NCBI RefSeq assembly: GCF_000025865.1
Contig: NC_014002.1
Coordinates: 434,001-498,000 of the forward strand
Origin: Methanohalophilus mahii DSM 5219
Lineage (GTDB): Archaea; Halobacteriota; Methanosarcinia; Methanosarcinales; Methanosarcinaceae
DNA length: 64,000 nt
Direction of reading: 5' to 3'
The notes beneath the pieces were generated by a model. That model did no database searches and was not told the DNA's origin. It saw nothing but the letters and a program-made list of their open reading frames with translations. The stretch's first letter is position 1; each line of letters opens with the position of its first letter. The position numbers and the translations under genes were made by a program. This document shows positions 8,071 to 17,548 of this stretch, piece by piece.

Positions 8071-11000
8071 TCAGGTGGTGAGCCTGTTATAGAGCATGGG
8101 AAGTCTTTCAGGAAGGGTAGTTGCATTATCAATAATGGTATAACCCACATCGGAAAATATCGAATGCATATAATCGCTTGCTTTTGAATCAACGGTTATA
8201 CAGAAAAAGTGCATTCCAAGGGCTTTTCCTTCCTGAATTGCCATTTTTGTATCTTCAATTGCAACTTCATTCTCGTATTTCCCGTCTGCAATCCCAAAAT
8301 CATAGGGTTCACCGTCGGATAATAATACCAAAAGTTTAATTTTTGCATCAATTTCTTTCAGTTTAGTTATGGAATGTCTGATTACAGGACCCAGACGGGT
8401 GTTATCTGCGGGTTCCAGTGCATCGATTTTGCATTCAACATTTTCTGAAAAAACTTCCCCGAAATCTTTTATGGTATAGTATTCCACATCATTTCTGGTA
8501 TCGCCGGAAAAAGCATAGATCGCATATTTATCCCCGATGCTTTCCAGGGCCTCTGTCATCAGGACAAGTGCCTCCTTTTCTACATCCAGTATGCTTTTGC
8601 TATTATCCAGTTTTTTTCTGGTGGATGCACTTATGTCAACAAGAAAAAGTGTGGCAACATCCCTCTCACGTTTGTCCCGGCGTATATAGAGGCGTTCTGT
8701 GGGATTTATACCACATTTTCTGTCCGTGAAAGCTTCGACAATCGCATCGAAATCGATTTCATCCCCATCGCTTTGTCTTCTTAACTTACGAAATGAAACC
8801 GGTTTCATCATCCTGAATATACGTTTTATGAGTGAAATTTCATGGATGTAGTTCTGTAGGGTGTCCCGGTAAAAATCGGTGGATTTACCAGTCGGACAGA
8901 CTTCATATACGGTACTCCATCCGGATTTATAATCCCTCAACCTGCTATCCCATTCATCGTAGGTAAAACTGCTAAGTACCTCCCAGTTTTTTGCCAGGGC
9001 ACACTTTGGTCCTGCCTGAATGTTTTCCTGTATGATCTCATTTTCAGCAAGCTCCCATTCTGTCAGAGGTATAAAGCGTTCTAATGCTTTTCCTGCATTT
9101 CCCTCAGTCTCATTTTCAGAATGTAGTCCGGGACCGACACCCCGGTACTCAAGGTTTTGTATGCTGGTATACTGCCTGGGATTTTCAGGAAGGATACTCT
9201 TTTCAAGCATTTCGTATATTTCAAATGTAACTTCCAGAGAGTCAATGGTTAAAGATTGAGGCTGGAATATTTTCAAATCCAGGAGGACCCTGGCTTTTTC
9301 CAGAAGATCTTTGGTGACTTCATCAATTACCAATGGTGGCTCCTGGTCCACAGATAATAAAAGAAGGGCTTCCATGAATATTCCAGTCCGGTTTTGTGGT
9401 ACTTTCCTGTTTCTTACCATCTTTTCCCTGACTCTTTCAAAATCCCGGCGCAAACCCCTGTAAACCCTGGTTATCATATACTCGATTCTGGCATCCTCTA
9501 CAATTCCCATGATATCTGCTGCAAGAGATGGTTGCGGAAACAGGCTGATTATATCTTTAAGACTAACCGTGTTATCTTTGTCATCTCCAGAAGCAACAAT
9601 TTTTTCCAGGTGTGTAGAATTAATATTTGTTGATGTTTTGTTTAATAATGGTAGAAATGATTTTGTTGCATATCCTGTAGTGCCAAATTTCTGGTGCCCT
9701 ACTTCATGCATTACACTTAGTTTGTAGATCATGAAATTATCTTCAAAATCCCCGTATCCTTTCATTGTTGGTACAAGGTAGATGGTTTTCCCGGAAACTA
9801 CTGGTTGTATGGAATCTACATGGTCTTCTGGCAGGAGATTTCTGGAGCGAATGTTAAAATTTATTCCTGAGATACCTAATGCATAATATGTCAGGATATT
9901 GTTAACTCTTTTAAGAGCAACTCCGCTCATCAAATATTCTATGAATTCTCTGGATTTTTTTGATTTAAGGGAGAAATACAATCTTGCTCCTGCAGAATTA
10001 TTTTCAAAAATTTCAAGACCTTTCATTGCCCATTCTTCAAGTTCGGTTATTTCCAGGTCCTGGAGCAGGATGGCAGAATTGCGGAAATACTGTATTGCTA
10101 TTTCCCGGTCTTTTTCAAATAATTTGATGCCGGTGTTAACCCAGGTTTTTAGTTCTTCAGGATGAATGCTCAGCAGGATTTCCTGGAGTTTTGAAAAATA
10201 AATTCCTGCAAGCAATTGCTCTTTTTTCAGCAGGGATTGTGCATTATTAAAGATCAAATCATAGAATAGAGGATTTATTCTTTTTAGGGTGGTAAAGGAG
10301 TTATTGTAATATTCTCTGCAGTAAAAAGTACTCCCCTCTGCTATTTTTTCACCGGTGTTTGCCCATTTTGTAAATTCATCCTTTGGAAGTTCTGTGATTA
10401 CAGGAGGAGATTTTTCAAAATAGCTTTGCACACACCTGTGATTTGTAAGTGCAAGTTTGAAACCCCTTTCAAACAAACATTTCCTCTGTTTTCTGCTGGT
10501 TTTTCCTATGTGATTTGCAAGCCCATTGAATGTTCCCTCAAAGAATAATTCTACAGCTTCTGGCCGGGTGGAAAAAAGTTCGCTGCCTCTTTCAACCCAA
10601 TCCAGTATCTCATCCAGATCCAAATCATTTAGTAATCTGGATGTCCTTTGAATGAATATTATTGCAACATCTTCTTCCTTTTCGGCCAGTTTTAATGCTG
10701 TAGTTTCCCATCTTTCAAACCCTGTTTTATCAAGACTGCCTGCTTTATCAAGACTGGCCATTGCAAGAGGAGCATCAGTAAAGAAGACGAGGGATGTGCG
10801 GGGATATTTGGCAGCGAACTTCTGGGTTGTGATAAGCAGTTTAAGACGTTGCCAGGAAGGAATTACAGGGAAAACAATTTTTGTTTTTCGGGTAAATTCA
10901 ATAGCACATTTTATTTCTTTTTCAGCCAGGATATTTATCACTGATTGCCATAAATGAAAAACTTCCTCATCCATCAGGGGTATTAATTCTGTTTTTGTTT

Positions 11001-11079
11001 TCTCGTATGTATTTGCAACCCTCTTGTTCCTGATTGCAGGACTTTTCTTATCTGCAGGCAACAGACCCTCACTCCACAA
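8071..11079 (-). CDS. VWA-domain protein of the NorD/CbbO type, partner of a MoxR AAA+ ATPase
   Basis: Large protein (up to 1002 aa). The N-terminal half consists of degenerate ~45-residue helical repeats (pattern L-x-x-W-x-x-x-G ... A-x-x-Y-F-x-x-S). Around residue 455 is MHEVGHQ, an HEXXH-type site, with VEDARIE further on, as in NorD/CobT-like proteins. The C-terminal VWA domain has a full MIDAS start DISAST and a later LLSDGEP. It overlaps the AAA+ gene by 11 bases; such pairs act as chaperones that insert metals or remodel target enzymes. The start is uncertain: TTG 11079 is coupled to the upstream stop, while ATG 10974 would shorten it by 35 residues; neither has a clear ribosome site. 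The target enzyme is not visible nearby. Confidence 0.85.
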   Translation of the reverse strand: MWSEGLLPADKKSPAIRNKRVANTYEKTKTELIPLMDEEVFHLWQSVINILAEKEIKCAIEFTRKTKIVFPVIPSWQRLKLLITTQKFAAKYPRTSLVFFTDAPLAMASLDKAGSLDKTGFERWETTALKLAEKEEDVAIIFIQRTSRLLNDLDLDEILDWVERGSELFSTRPEAVELFFEGTFNGLANHIGKTSRKQRKCLFERGFKLALTNHRCVQSYFEKSPPVITELPKDEFTKWANTGEKIAEGSTFYCREYYNNSFTTLKRINPLFYDLIFNNAQSLLKKEQLLAGIYFSKLQEILLSIHPEELKTWVNTGIKLFEKDREIAIQYFRNSAILLQDLEITELEEWAMKGLEIFENNSAGARLYFSLKSKKSREFIEYLMSGVALKRVNNILTYYALGISGINFNIRSRNLLPEDHVDSIQPVVSGKTIYLVPTMKGYGDFEDNFMIYKLSVMHEVGHQKFGTTGYATKSFLPLLNKTSTNINSTHLEKIVASGDDKDNTVSLKDIISLFPQPSLAADIMGIVEDARIEYMITRVYRGLRRDFERVREKMVRNRKVPQNRTGIFMEALLLLSVDQEPPLVIDEVTKDLLEKARVLLDLKIFQPQSLTIDSLEVTFEIYEMLEKSILPENPRQYTSIQNLEYRGVGPGLHSENETEGNAGKALERFIPLTEWELAENEIIQENIQAGPKCALAKNWEVLSSFTYDEWDSRLRDYKSGWSTVYEVCPTGKSTDFYRDTLQNYIHEISLIKRIFRMMKPVSFRKLRRQSDGDEIDFDAIVEAFTDRKCGINPTERLYIRRDKRERDVATLFLVDISASTRKKLDNSKSILDVEKEALVLMTEALESIGDKYAIYAFSGDTRNDVEYYTIKDFGEVFSENVECKIDALEPADNTRLGPVIRHSITKLKEIDAKIKLLVLLSDGEPYDFGIADGKYENEVAIEDTKMAIQEGKALGMHFFCITVDSKASDYMHSIFSDVGYTIIDNATTLPERLPMLYNRLTT

Positions 11080-11902
11080 TAGCGGTTATTATTTCATCAA
11101 TGCTTTTCTGGAGCTCGTAATCATCAGTTATGGGTTTGATCATTGCCGCCCTGCAAGCCTCTTTTTGGTCAATGCCAGAACGGATAAGCATACCTGCATA
11201 GATTAACAGGCGTGTACTTACTCCCTCTTCAAGCCCATGTTGCTTGAAGTTCCTGATTTTCTGGCCGATATCCACAAGAGTCCGGGCGTCTTCCATATCA
11301 ATTCCGCTCTCATGTGCCACAATTTCATATTCTGTGTCTGCAGGCGGGTAATCGAAGTCTATGGCAACGAATCTCTGGCGGGTGCTCTGTTTGAGGTCTT
11401 TCAAGACACTCTGGTAGCCAGGGTTGTAGGAAATAGTTAACATGAACTCTGGAGGAGCATGAAGTATTATCCCCAGTTTATCTATTGGCATTACCCGCCT
11501 GTCGTCAGTAAGGGGATGTATCACAACCCTTGTGTCCATCCTGGCTTCCACGAATTCATCCAGGTAACAGATGGCACCGTTTTTGACAGCTTTTGTGAGG
11601 GGGCCGTCGTTCCACTGGGTAGATTCGTTTTTTATGAGGAATCGCCCGATAAGATCACTGGCTGTAAGGTCTTCATGGCAGGCTATCGTTATAAGAGGAC
11701 GTTCTAATTTGTACGCCATGTATTCCATAAAACGGGTTTTCCCGCAACCTGTAGGTCCTTTCAGGTTGACGGGCAGATTGTTTTCAAAAGCAGCGGTGAA
11801 AATTTCAACTTCATCTTTTACCGGGACGTAATAGGGCTTTTCTCTGATGACGTATTCTTCAACAGGCTGCTCCTGGTAACTTATCGCTTTCATCGTGTCC
11901 AT
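11069..11902 (-). CDS. MoxR/NorQ/CbbQ-type AAA+ ATPase
   Basis: 277 aa. Walker A is [12 protein letters not shown] near residue 50, Walker B is [10 protein letters not shown] near residue 112, and the sensor region [10 protein letters not shown] follows. The C-terminus has the CbbQ/NorQ layout ([18 protein letters not shown], then [10 protein letters not shown]). These ATPases work with the VWA protein encoded by the overlapping downstream gene to activate or assemble metalloenzymes. The two genes form a clear two-gene operon transcribed leftward. Confidence 0.92.
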   Translation of the reverse strand: MDTMKAISYQEQPVEEYVIREKPYYVPVKDEVEIFTAAFENNLPVNLKGPTGCGKTRFMEYMAYKLERPLITIACHEDLTASDLIGRFLIKNESTQWNDGPLTKAVKNGAICYLDEFVEARMDTRVVIHPLTDDRRVMPIDKLGIILHAPPEFMLTISYNPGYQSVLKDLKQSTRQRFVAIDFDYPPADTEYEIVAHESGIDMEDARTLVDIGQKIRNFKQHGLEEGVSTRLLIYAGMLIRSGIDQKEACRAAMIKPITDDYELQKSIDEIITAIVE

Positions 11903-12061
11903 GTTTATGTCTGTATTCTCATTTATATGTAGGTAGTGGGAAGTTGAGTATGTTTATTTTATAAAATTTGAATTATTTATTCCAGTACCTATCCTGATAA
12001 ATCCTATATTGATGCATTATCAGATAGAAATTTAGGAATTCACATTAAAAAGAGACGAATG

Positions 12062-12571
12062 TTATTCTCTTGTCAATGATTCAATTAACTTCCTGTGACG
12101 GGGAAATCTTTCCAGCAGTTCGTCTTTCTTATGCAGTGTGAAATCCTCAAATTCAAAACCCGGTGCAACCGTACATCCAACCAGTGAATAGTCGTCTTTG
12201 GTATTATCACACACTGTTGCACCAAAGGCTGAACCTGCAGGTACAACACCCTGGGGCACCTCACCGTTTAATATGTTGTTTCCCAGATGAATCGATTCAT
12301 AAACATCACCCGGATGTAGCATATGTATGTCAACGGGTGCCCCGCTGTAAAAATGCCAGATTTCTTCCTGCTTTATTGTGTGAAGTGCTGAGAATTCGCC
12401 TTGCTTTAATAAAAAGTAAATCGCCGTGGAAAACGCATGGTTTATGGTAAATCTTTCTGGTAAAAATTTGTGTTTGATCGTTTCCTCGGATCTGTATGTT
12501 TCTTTAAAATACCCGCCTTCGGGGTGCTTGCTCATATCAAGATATTCTATAATTTCATCAGCTTTGGTCAT
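12062..12571 (-). CDS. cupin_5 (DUF985) family protein
   Basis: 169-aa single-domain cupin. Landmarks are the N-terminal HPEGGYFKETYRS, the FSTAIYFLL strand, IWHFYSGAPVDIHML, and APGFEFEDF near the end. AAGGA precedes the ATG at suitable spacing. Cupin_5 proteins are mostly uncharacterised beta-barrels that may bind sugars or act as isomerases; the function here is not known. It stands alone between the MoxR pair and a histidine kinase. Confidence 0.88.
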   Translation of the reverse strand: MTKADEIIEYLDMSKHPEGGYFKETYRSEETIKHKFLPERFTINHAFSTAIYFLLKQGEFSALHTIKQEEIWHFYSGAPVDIHMLHPGDVYESIHLGNNILNGEVPQGVVPAGSAFGATVCDNTKDDYSLVGCTVAPGFEFEDFTLHKKDELLERFPRHRKLIESLTRE

Positions 12572-12925
12572 GGTTATTTCCTTTTTTACTGCAATAGTCC
12601 TTCCATGTATACCTTATATTACTATTACATTATTATTTGGACATACCAAAGATGGGGATTGGCATATGGATAAATGCACAACGTAAGGAAAAGTTAGTTC
12701 TTCATCCTCTGCGGGATCGTGTATTCAGAAAAGAACCAAGCCCCGGTGTGTGGCCGTCAACAAGTTTCCCTTGCCTCTCTTCATGCTATAGTATTATTTT
12801 AAGGATGATTAAGTTTCCTTTTGATCCTTGTTTTTAAGTAACATTTGAATGAACATTGGTTCAGAGTAATTCAACATTGCCAGTCCATGCCTGGATACAT
12901 AAATCTACAGATGTCACTGTGATAT
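12572..12925. other. intergenic region, no gene recognised
   Basis: About 350 bases between the cupin start and the histidine kinase stop. A 66-codon plus-strand frame (12637-12837) exists but has no ribosome site, no recognisable motif and a composition unlike the neighbouring genes. I see no RNA gene or strong repeat. Confidence 0.5.
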
Positions 12926-15307
12926 TTATTGTTTAGAGTAGGAACTCTGTGAAGTATACTCTTGATTAACAATTGTAAACGTAAAAGTACTTCCTTTGTA
13001 GACTTCACTCTCCACACAGAATTTTCCATCATGCATTTGAACAAATTTTTTTGCCAGAGAAAGCCCCACTCCAGTCCCTCCATAGTTCCGGGATGTGGAC
13101 GCATCAACCTGTATGAATGGATCAAATACATCTTCTAACTTGGCTTCAGGGATTCCAATTCCAGTGTCAGAAACAGACACCTCTATTATATTGTCATCAT
13201 TTTCTTTTGCAATCACTGAAATTGCACCATTTTTTGGAGTGAATTTTATAGCGTTGGTCAGTAGATTGAATATAACCTGTTTGATTTTGATTTTATCACC
13301 CTTGATCCTTGGGATTTTTTCAGATAATACAAATTGTAGATTTATATCTTTTTTAGCTGCTTGAGGTGAAAATATAGATTCTACTTCACTTAAAATAGAA
13401 TTAAGATCGAAATCTTCACACTGAAGCTCCATTTTGCCTTCTTCTATTTTTGAAAGATCCAGGATATCATTTATAAGTTCAAGCAGGTGTCTGCCACTTT
13501 TGGAAATATTGGAAATATATTTTTTCTGTGAATCATTGAGTTCTCCCTTTATTTCTTTCAATAGTACATCGGAAAAACCAATTACTGAATTTAAAGGTGT
13601 ACGCAGCTCATGGCTCATATTTGTAATGAACTCTGATTTCATACGGTCATTTTCTTCTGCTATTAATTTACCTTTGAGTAAAGCTTGTTCTGCACGGTTG
13701 CGCTCGGTGATATCACGACCAATTCCGAGAATACCAATTAATAAGCCATCTGGTCCTCTGTATGGTGTTTTCAGCATGTCGAGCAATATTTTTCTTCCAT
13801 CAGGATATGTAATCCATTCCTCGTTGTGCCGGGGTTGCAGCAACTCCAGTGTCCTTTCGTCATGTTTTCTGAAAAAATCTGCGAAAGCCTTGTCGAAGAG
13901 GTCGTAATCGGTTTTACCGATGATTTCTTCTCTTGGCCTACCTACGAACTCGGTAAATGCGGGATTGCATCCCATATAAACTCCCTTCACATCTTTGAAG
14001 AAAATAATATCGGGAATGGAATCTAGTAGGGATGTAATCATACCAGCATAGTGATTGATATCTTCTTCGGCTTTCTTGCGTGCGATAATTCCTGACAGGG
14101 CGTTTGCCGAGCTGACGAGAAACTGTTCCAGTTTGGCAGAGTAGGTATGACCTTCTTGCACGTAAAGATTCAAGACACCGATAGTTTGGTTTTTGAATCG
14201 CAATGGGGTGCAATAGTGTCCGTGAGGTTTCATACCTTCATAATGGATATCATGGCATTCATCAACTCTGTCGGCAAATATCATTTTTTCGGTGGATGCG
14301 GCACGTCCACATAGGCATTTTCCAAAAGGCACGCGTGCACATTTACGTAAAAGTGGGTCAGCTAGTCCATGTGAAGCCTTAAGTACCAGGCAGTCTGCAT
14401 CATCTTCCACTAGGAAAACAGCCCCAGCATTTTCAAGTTCGAAATCAGGTATGTCAAGAATTAAATTCAAAGCCTTCTCAAGCAGACGTTCGATCGGTAA
14501 ATCTTTAAAGGACAGGCGAAGGATTTCATTGATGGCGGATTCACGCACGTATCCATTATATATATTATCTTCTGCCTGCTTGCGTTCGGTAATGTCCCGC
14601 CCAATACCTTCCAATGCGATCAGGTTTCCGTTCGTATCATAAGTTGGCAGATTTCGTTGTTCGATCCATACTGTCTGACCGTTTTTGTGAATGTAACGCA
14701 ACACAATAGGTTTATGTAGGGGAATTTTTCCTTGAACACAATCTCCAAGCAATTTCCTATCATCCGGATGGATGATTTTTAAACACATATCGGGATCATC
14801 ATAATACTCCTCAGGAGTATAACCAATTATTGAGGCTGCAGCGTTGTTTACATACGTAAATCCACGTACGGGACTTAATTCATAACGAAATATAATGTCC
14901 TGTGAATTATCGTTCAAGCGGTGGAATATTTCCTCATCTTTTGATAGATCGGTATAAAGTGTAACAAAAAGATATTTTTCAGGCGAGTATACGTGCACCT
15001 TATACCATCTACTAAGAGGGTGAAAAATTGTTTTATTTTTTTCATCCCGTCCATTTAAGGCAATATCACCACAAAATTTAATCCAGTCAAAAGAGTAATC
15101 CTGAATCCAAGGAAGTACTTCGGTTGCTTTTTTTCCAATAATGTCTGAACATTTAAGCCCAGTCTGTTTCTCAAAAGCAGCATTTACTTCAAGAAATTCA
15201 TAATCACAAGGAACTCCGTTTTCATCTAAAATAATTCGATTATATGCATATCCCTCGGAAATTTTATCCAGAAATGATTTTTGAAAATAACCTCTCATTA
15301 CCATCAT
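12926..15307 (-). CDS. multi-PAS/GAF sensor histidine kinase (793 aa)
   Basis: Soluble sensor kinase with no membrane helix. Order of domains: an N-terminal PAS-like domain (~10-120, starting NRIILDENGVPCDYEFLEVN), PAS/PAC (~125-245), GAF (~260-410, with several cysteines), PAS/PAC (~430-550), HisKA with MSHELRTPLNSVIGFSDVLL (phospho-acceptor His near residue 570), and HATPase with SVSDTGIGIPEAKL and a GGTGVGLSLAKKF G2 box. The start has GAGGA six bases upstream. There is no receiver domain and no response regulator next to it. The N-terminal PAS and the kinase core are close paralogues of the kinase at 17549-20653. The ligand is unknown. Confidence 0.92.
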   Translation of the reverse strand: MMVMRGYFQKSFLDKISEGYAYNRIILDENGVPCDYEFLEVNAAFEKQTGLKCSDIIGKKATEVLPWIQDYSFDWIKFCGDIALNGRDEKNKTIFHPLSRWYKVHVYSPEKYLFVTLYTDLSKDEEIFHRLNDNSQDIIFRYELSPVRGFTYVNNAAASIIGYTPEEYYDDPDMCLKIIHPDDRKLLGDCVQGKIPLHKPIVLRYIHKNGQTVWIEQRNLPTYDTNGNLIALEGIGRDITERKQAEDNIYNGYVRESAINEILRLSFKDLPIERLLEKALNLILDIPDFELENAGAVFLVEDDADCLVLKASHGLADPLLRKCARVPFGKCLCGRAASTEKMIFADRVDECHDIHYEGMKPHGHYCTPLRFKNQTIGVLNLYVQEGHTYSAKLEQFLVSSANALSGIIARKKAEEDINHYAGMITSLLDSIPDIIFFKDVKGVYMGCNPAFTEFVGRPREEIIGKTDYDLFDKAFADFFRKHDERTLELLQPRHNEEWITYPDGRKILLDMLKTPYRGPDGLLIGILGIGRDITERNRAEQALLKGKLIAEENDRMKSEFITNMSHELRTPLNSVIGFSDVLLKEIKGELNDSQKKYISNISKSGRHLLELINDILDLSKIEEGKMELQCEDFDLNSILSEVESIFSPQAAKKDINLQFVLSEKIPRIKGDKIKIKQVIFNLLTNAIKFTPKNGAISVIAKENDDNIIEVSVSDTGIGIPEAKLEDVFDPFIQVDASTSRNYGGTGVGLSLAKKFVQMHDGKFCVESEVYKGSTFTFTIVNQEYTSQSSYSKQ

Positions 15308-15412
15308 AAATTCCTCAATAAATATACATGCAGTCTAAAGCATAAATACCAATAGGATAAAATTTGGCGTTAATTTCAGTGTTTTTGGTTTCAATCCTTG
15401 TTTTAGTGGATA

Positions 15413-15775
15413 TTGAATTTTGACCAGCAGTTTTACCATCGTTGGAATCCTGCCTTTCAGGCAGTTGAATCGGTTGACCTTGGCAAGACATTGTACCAGA
15501 TGCTTGTACGGGAAGGTTTGCCTGTCAGGGAACTCAAAGCCGATAGGGATAAGGTTACCCGGGCTTTGCCTGCAGCTGCAAGAATGGAAGCAGGTGCAGT
15601 TTATTTCATGCACGGACCGTGGCTGGCAGATTTTGAGGATGAATTGTTATCCTTTCCGACCGGGTCCCATGATGACGATCAGGTGGATATGTTGTCCTTT
15701 GCGGTGCAGATGACCGTGAAGCAGAGAACAGACAAACTCGAGCTATCGGCATTAATCAAAACCAGGGTGAGGTAA
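15413..15775 (+). pseudogene. phage terminase large subunit, C-terminal fragment (provirus remnant)
   Basis: About 120 codons matching only the RNase H-like nuclease end of tailed-virus terminases: VDLGKTLYQMLVREGLPVREL, DKVTRALPAAARMEAGAVYF, then WLADFEDELLSFPTGSHDDDQVDMLSFA, where the HDDxxD motif is the metal-binding end of the nuclease. The ATPase half (Walker A/B) is absent, and the bases upstream run into the kinase promoter region. The apparent TTG start at 15413 is probably accidental. A short gene follows four bases after the stop, as in viral packaging modules. Confidence 0.85.
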
Positions 15776-15778
15776 AAA

Positions 15779-15971
15779 ATGAGGCCGGTACTTCATACAA
15801 CTGTAGGTCAGCGTACGGCATACATTATCCACAGAGTCATGAAAGAAAAGAAATGCAAGAAGAGTGAAGTGCTCGATTATATTGTTGCCGAGTATGAGAT
15901 ACGCAAAGGGGGCCGAGCCTGTAGATGAAGTTGCTGAAAGGGTGATTAAGAGGTTGAAAGGTGGTGCATAA
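15779..15971 (+). pseudogene. small gene after terminase, broken by a frameshift in a G5 run
   Basis: ATG 15779 follows a GGTGAGG ribosome site within the terminase end. Frame 1 gives about 45 sensible residues (from MRPVLHTTVGQRTAYIIHRV) up to GGGGG at 15908-15912, then reaches a stop. Shifting by one base after the G run gives AEPVDEVAERVIKRLKGGA and a stop at 15971, continuing the same charged helical character. It is probably a short viral HTH or head-accessory protein; I do not recognise the family. The shift may be real decay or a homopolymer read error. Confidence 0.5.
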
Positions 15972-16001
15972 GTGATATTTTCAGGTGAATAGTCAGGACC
16001 T

Positions 16002-16094
16002 ATGTGGAACAGGATCAATCGCATGGACGATGTTGCGTGGGAGATATTCTATTCAATCGGTGTATATCTTCAGAATTTGGAATATAAGATATGA
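16002..16094 (+). pseudogene. possible truncated viral gene start (30 codons)
   Basis: An ATG frame beginning MWNRINRMDDVAWEIFYSIG and stopping after 30 codons lies just downstream of the terminase fragment and small gene, where a portal-type gene would be expected in a tailed provirus. It is too short to assign. It is recorded because it extends the remnant to about 16.1 kb. Confidence 0.2.
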
Positions 16095-16247
16095 AATAAT
16101 CGTACAAAATCGATCGAAGTTCTGGAATATTAATATTAATCGAAAAACTCTATATTGTACCAAAAAAATAATCAGAAACGGTAAATCAGGAGTGAACATA
16201 CTCCTATAAATTACACATTTCTGATTTATATATTGTTTATTGTAGTT

Positions 16248-16874
16248 TTAAAACTCTTCTTCTGGCATTTCAGGTACGCCTTCTTCAGGCATCTCTTCTG
16301 CACCAATATTACTGGCATCATCCGCTTTTTCAATGGACTCTACTGTAAATTCAAAGACAATGGTTTCTCCGGCAAGTGGAGGGTTGGCATCTAATTCGAT
16401 ATGAGTATCATTGATATCGCTAACCGTAACCGTCCCCATCTGAGTAATCATCTGTTGCCCCACCTCAGGAGTCTCATTTGTGCCTGTAGCATTTTGATAT
16501 TCCTCAATCGGCATTGATTCTACAAGTTCATCCTGATAAGGACCAAATGCCTCTTCCGGAGATAATGTCAGAGTATCCTCTTCTCCTTCACTCATACCAA
16601 TGATGCCCTCATTGATACCGGGAAGCATTTGTTCTGAACCAGCTTTAAATTCAAGTAATTGCGGAGTTGCTTCGATATTATTTTCTGCAGCAACATCTTC
16701 ACTGGATGTTTCAACAACTGTACCATCCTCCTGCATCAGAGTAAAATCCAGAGCTACTGTGTCCCCTTCTTCAACAACTGTTTCAGATAGAGTATCGTCC
16801 ACATCAGCACATCCACTGAAAAGTAATATACATCCCAGTAGAATCGTTGTAATCAAGATTTTCGGTCTCATCAT
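16248..16874 (-). CDS. FKBP-type peptidyl-prolyl isomerase lipoprotein
   Basis: 208 aa. A short signal peptide ends in the lipobox LFSGC (Cys near 21), so the protein is lipid-anchored outside the membrane. The FKBP/SlyD-like domain follows: VEEGDTVALDFTLMQEDGTVVETS, GSEQMLPGINEGIIGMSEGEE, SPEEAFGPYQDELVES, an inserted-flap region, then NPPLAGETIVFEFTVESIEK. The C-terminal tail is acidic and Met/Pro-rich (AEEMPEEGVPEMPEEEF). No ribosome site precedes the ATG; a TATA-like element about 22 bases upstream suggests a leaderless transcript. A second, cytoplasmic FKBP is at 62157. Confidence 0.9.
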   Translation of the reverse strand: MMRPKILITTILLGCILLFSGCADVDDTLSETVVEEGDTVALDFTLMQEDGTVVETSSEDVAAENNIEATPQLLEFKAGSEQMLPGINEGIIGMSEGEEDTLTLSPEEAFGPYQDELVESMPIEEYQNATGTNETPEVGQQMITQMGTVTVSDINDTHIELDANPPLAGETIVFEFTVESIEKADDASNIGAEEMPEEGVPEMPEEEF

Positions 16875-16875
16875 T

Positions 16876-16890
16876 TTCTGCTAAGCAGAA
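16876..16890 (-). promoter_or_regulatory. perfect palindrome between TATA box and start codon of the FKBP lipoprotein gene
   Basis: TTCTGC-TAA-GCAGAA, a 6-bp perfect inverted repeat with a three-base spacer, ends one base before the ATG. On the minus strand a TATA-like stretch (16891-16901) abuts it. A protein bound here would block a leaderless promoter, so an operator is the simplest reading. It could instead be a hairpin at the 5' end. Confidence 0.4.
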
Positions 16891-17548
16891 CTATTTAATA
16901 CTTTTTTCGGTATTTACTGAATTAAATTAATTTAAAAATAATAAATTGAATTGTTAGACATGCATTATGAATTAATAAAGTGGTAAAATCATAAATATCT
17001 GGAGAAAGAGAATAGAATCGTATTTTAACAGTTTGAAGAAACGTTAATGAAAGTGATGAAACCGACTACTCTATATAATAAGTGAAGATCTTTGCGAGGA
17101 ACATTGGTCCAACATTAGATTATTATCAAAAAATGTTTTGTCATAAGATATTAAAGGCCAAGTAAGACTCCAATACAGCATTTTTACCACCATACCACAA
17201 CAATAACTTTTATTTTTACCCGCTCCTTCTACCCCTATCTCGTATCTCCTCATCTACACTCCAACAAATTTAGTATGTTAATACTGGTTTAATGCTACTT
17301 TGTACTATTAATCTTAATCAGATCGATCAATATAAGGAATTTCCTCATATTTTGCAGTCTGTAGTTTGCATACAAAATTGCATTTGCATCAAACATACAA
17401 AAGCATATAGCAATAAGGTTTTATATATTTTATAGACACATATAAAATGTATCCAATTGTTTGAGGGAATAAAATAACTTTCATGTTATACAAACCATTC
17501 CAATCATCCGGTTCCCCCTATTCATATTATTTATAAGATCTGATTGTC
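16891..17548. other. AT-rich region between divergent genes
   Basis: About 660 bases separating the FKBP lipoprotein promoter from the second histidine kinase. It is AT-rich with scattered short near-repeats (e.g. TTTGCAT/TGCATACAAAA around 17365-17410). I see no gene; a 60-codon minus-strand frame at 17071-17253 lacks support. The kinase ATG has no clear ribosome site. Confidence 0.5.

Noticed and set aside
12637-12837. 66-codon plus-strand frame between cupin and kinase
   Set aside because: No ribosome site, no motif, and amino-acid pattern unlike real neighbours.
16002-16209. Longer frame 15985-16209 as a real gene
   Set aside because: Reads through AT-rich sequence with no domain; only the 30-codon ATG frame in another phase has viral-like character, and weakly.
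17071-17253. 60-codon minus-strand frame in the kinase promoter region
   Set aside because: Random composition, no start signal, no recognisable domain.
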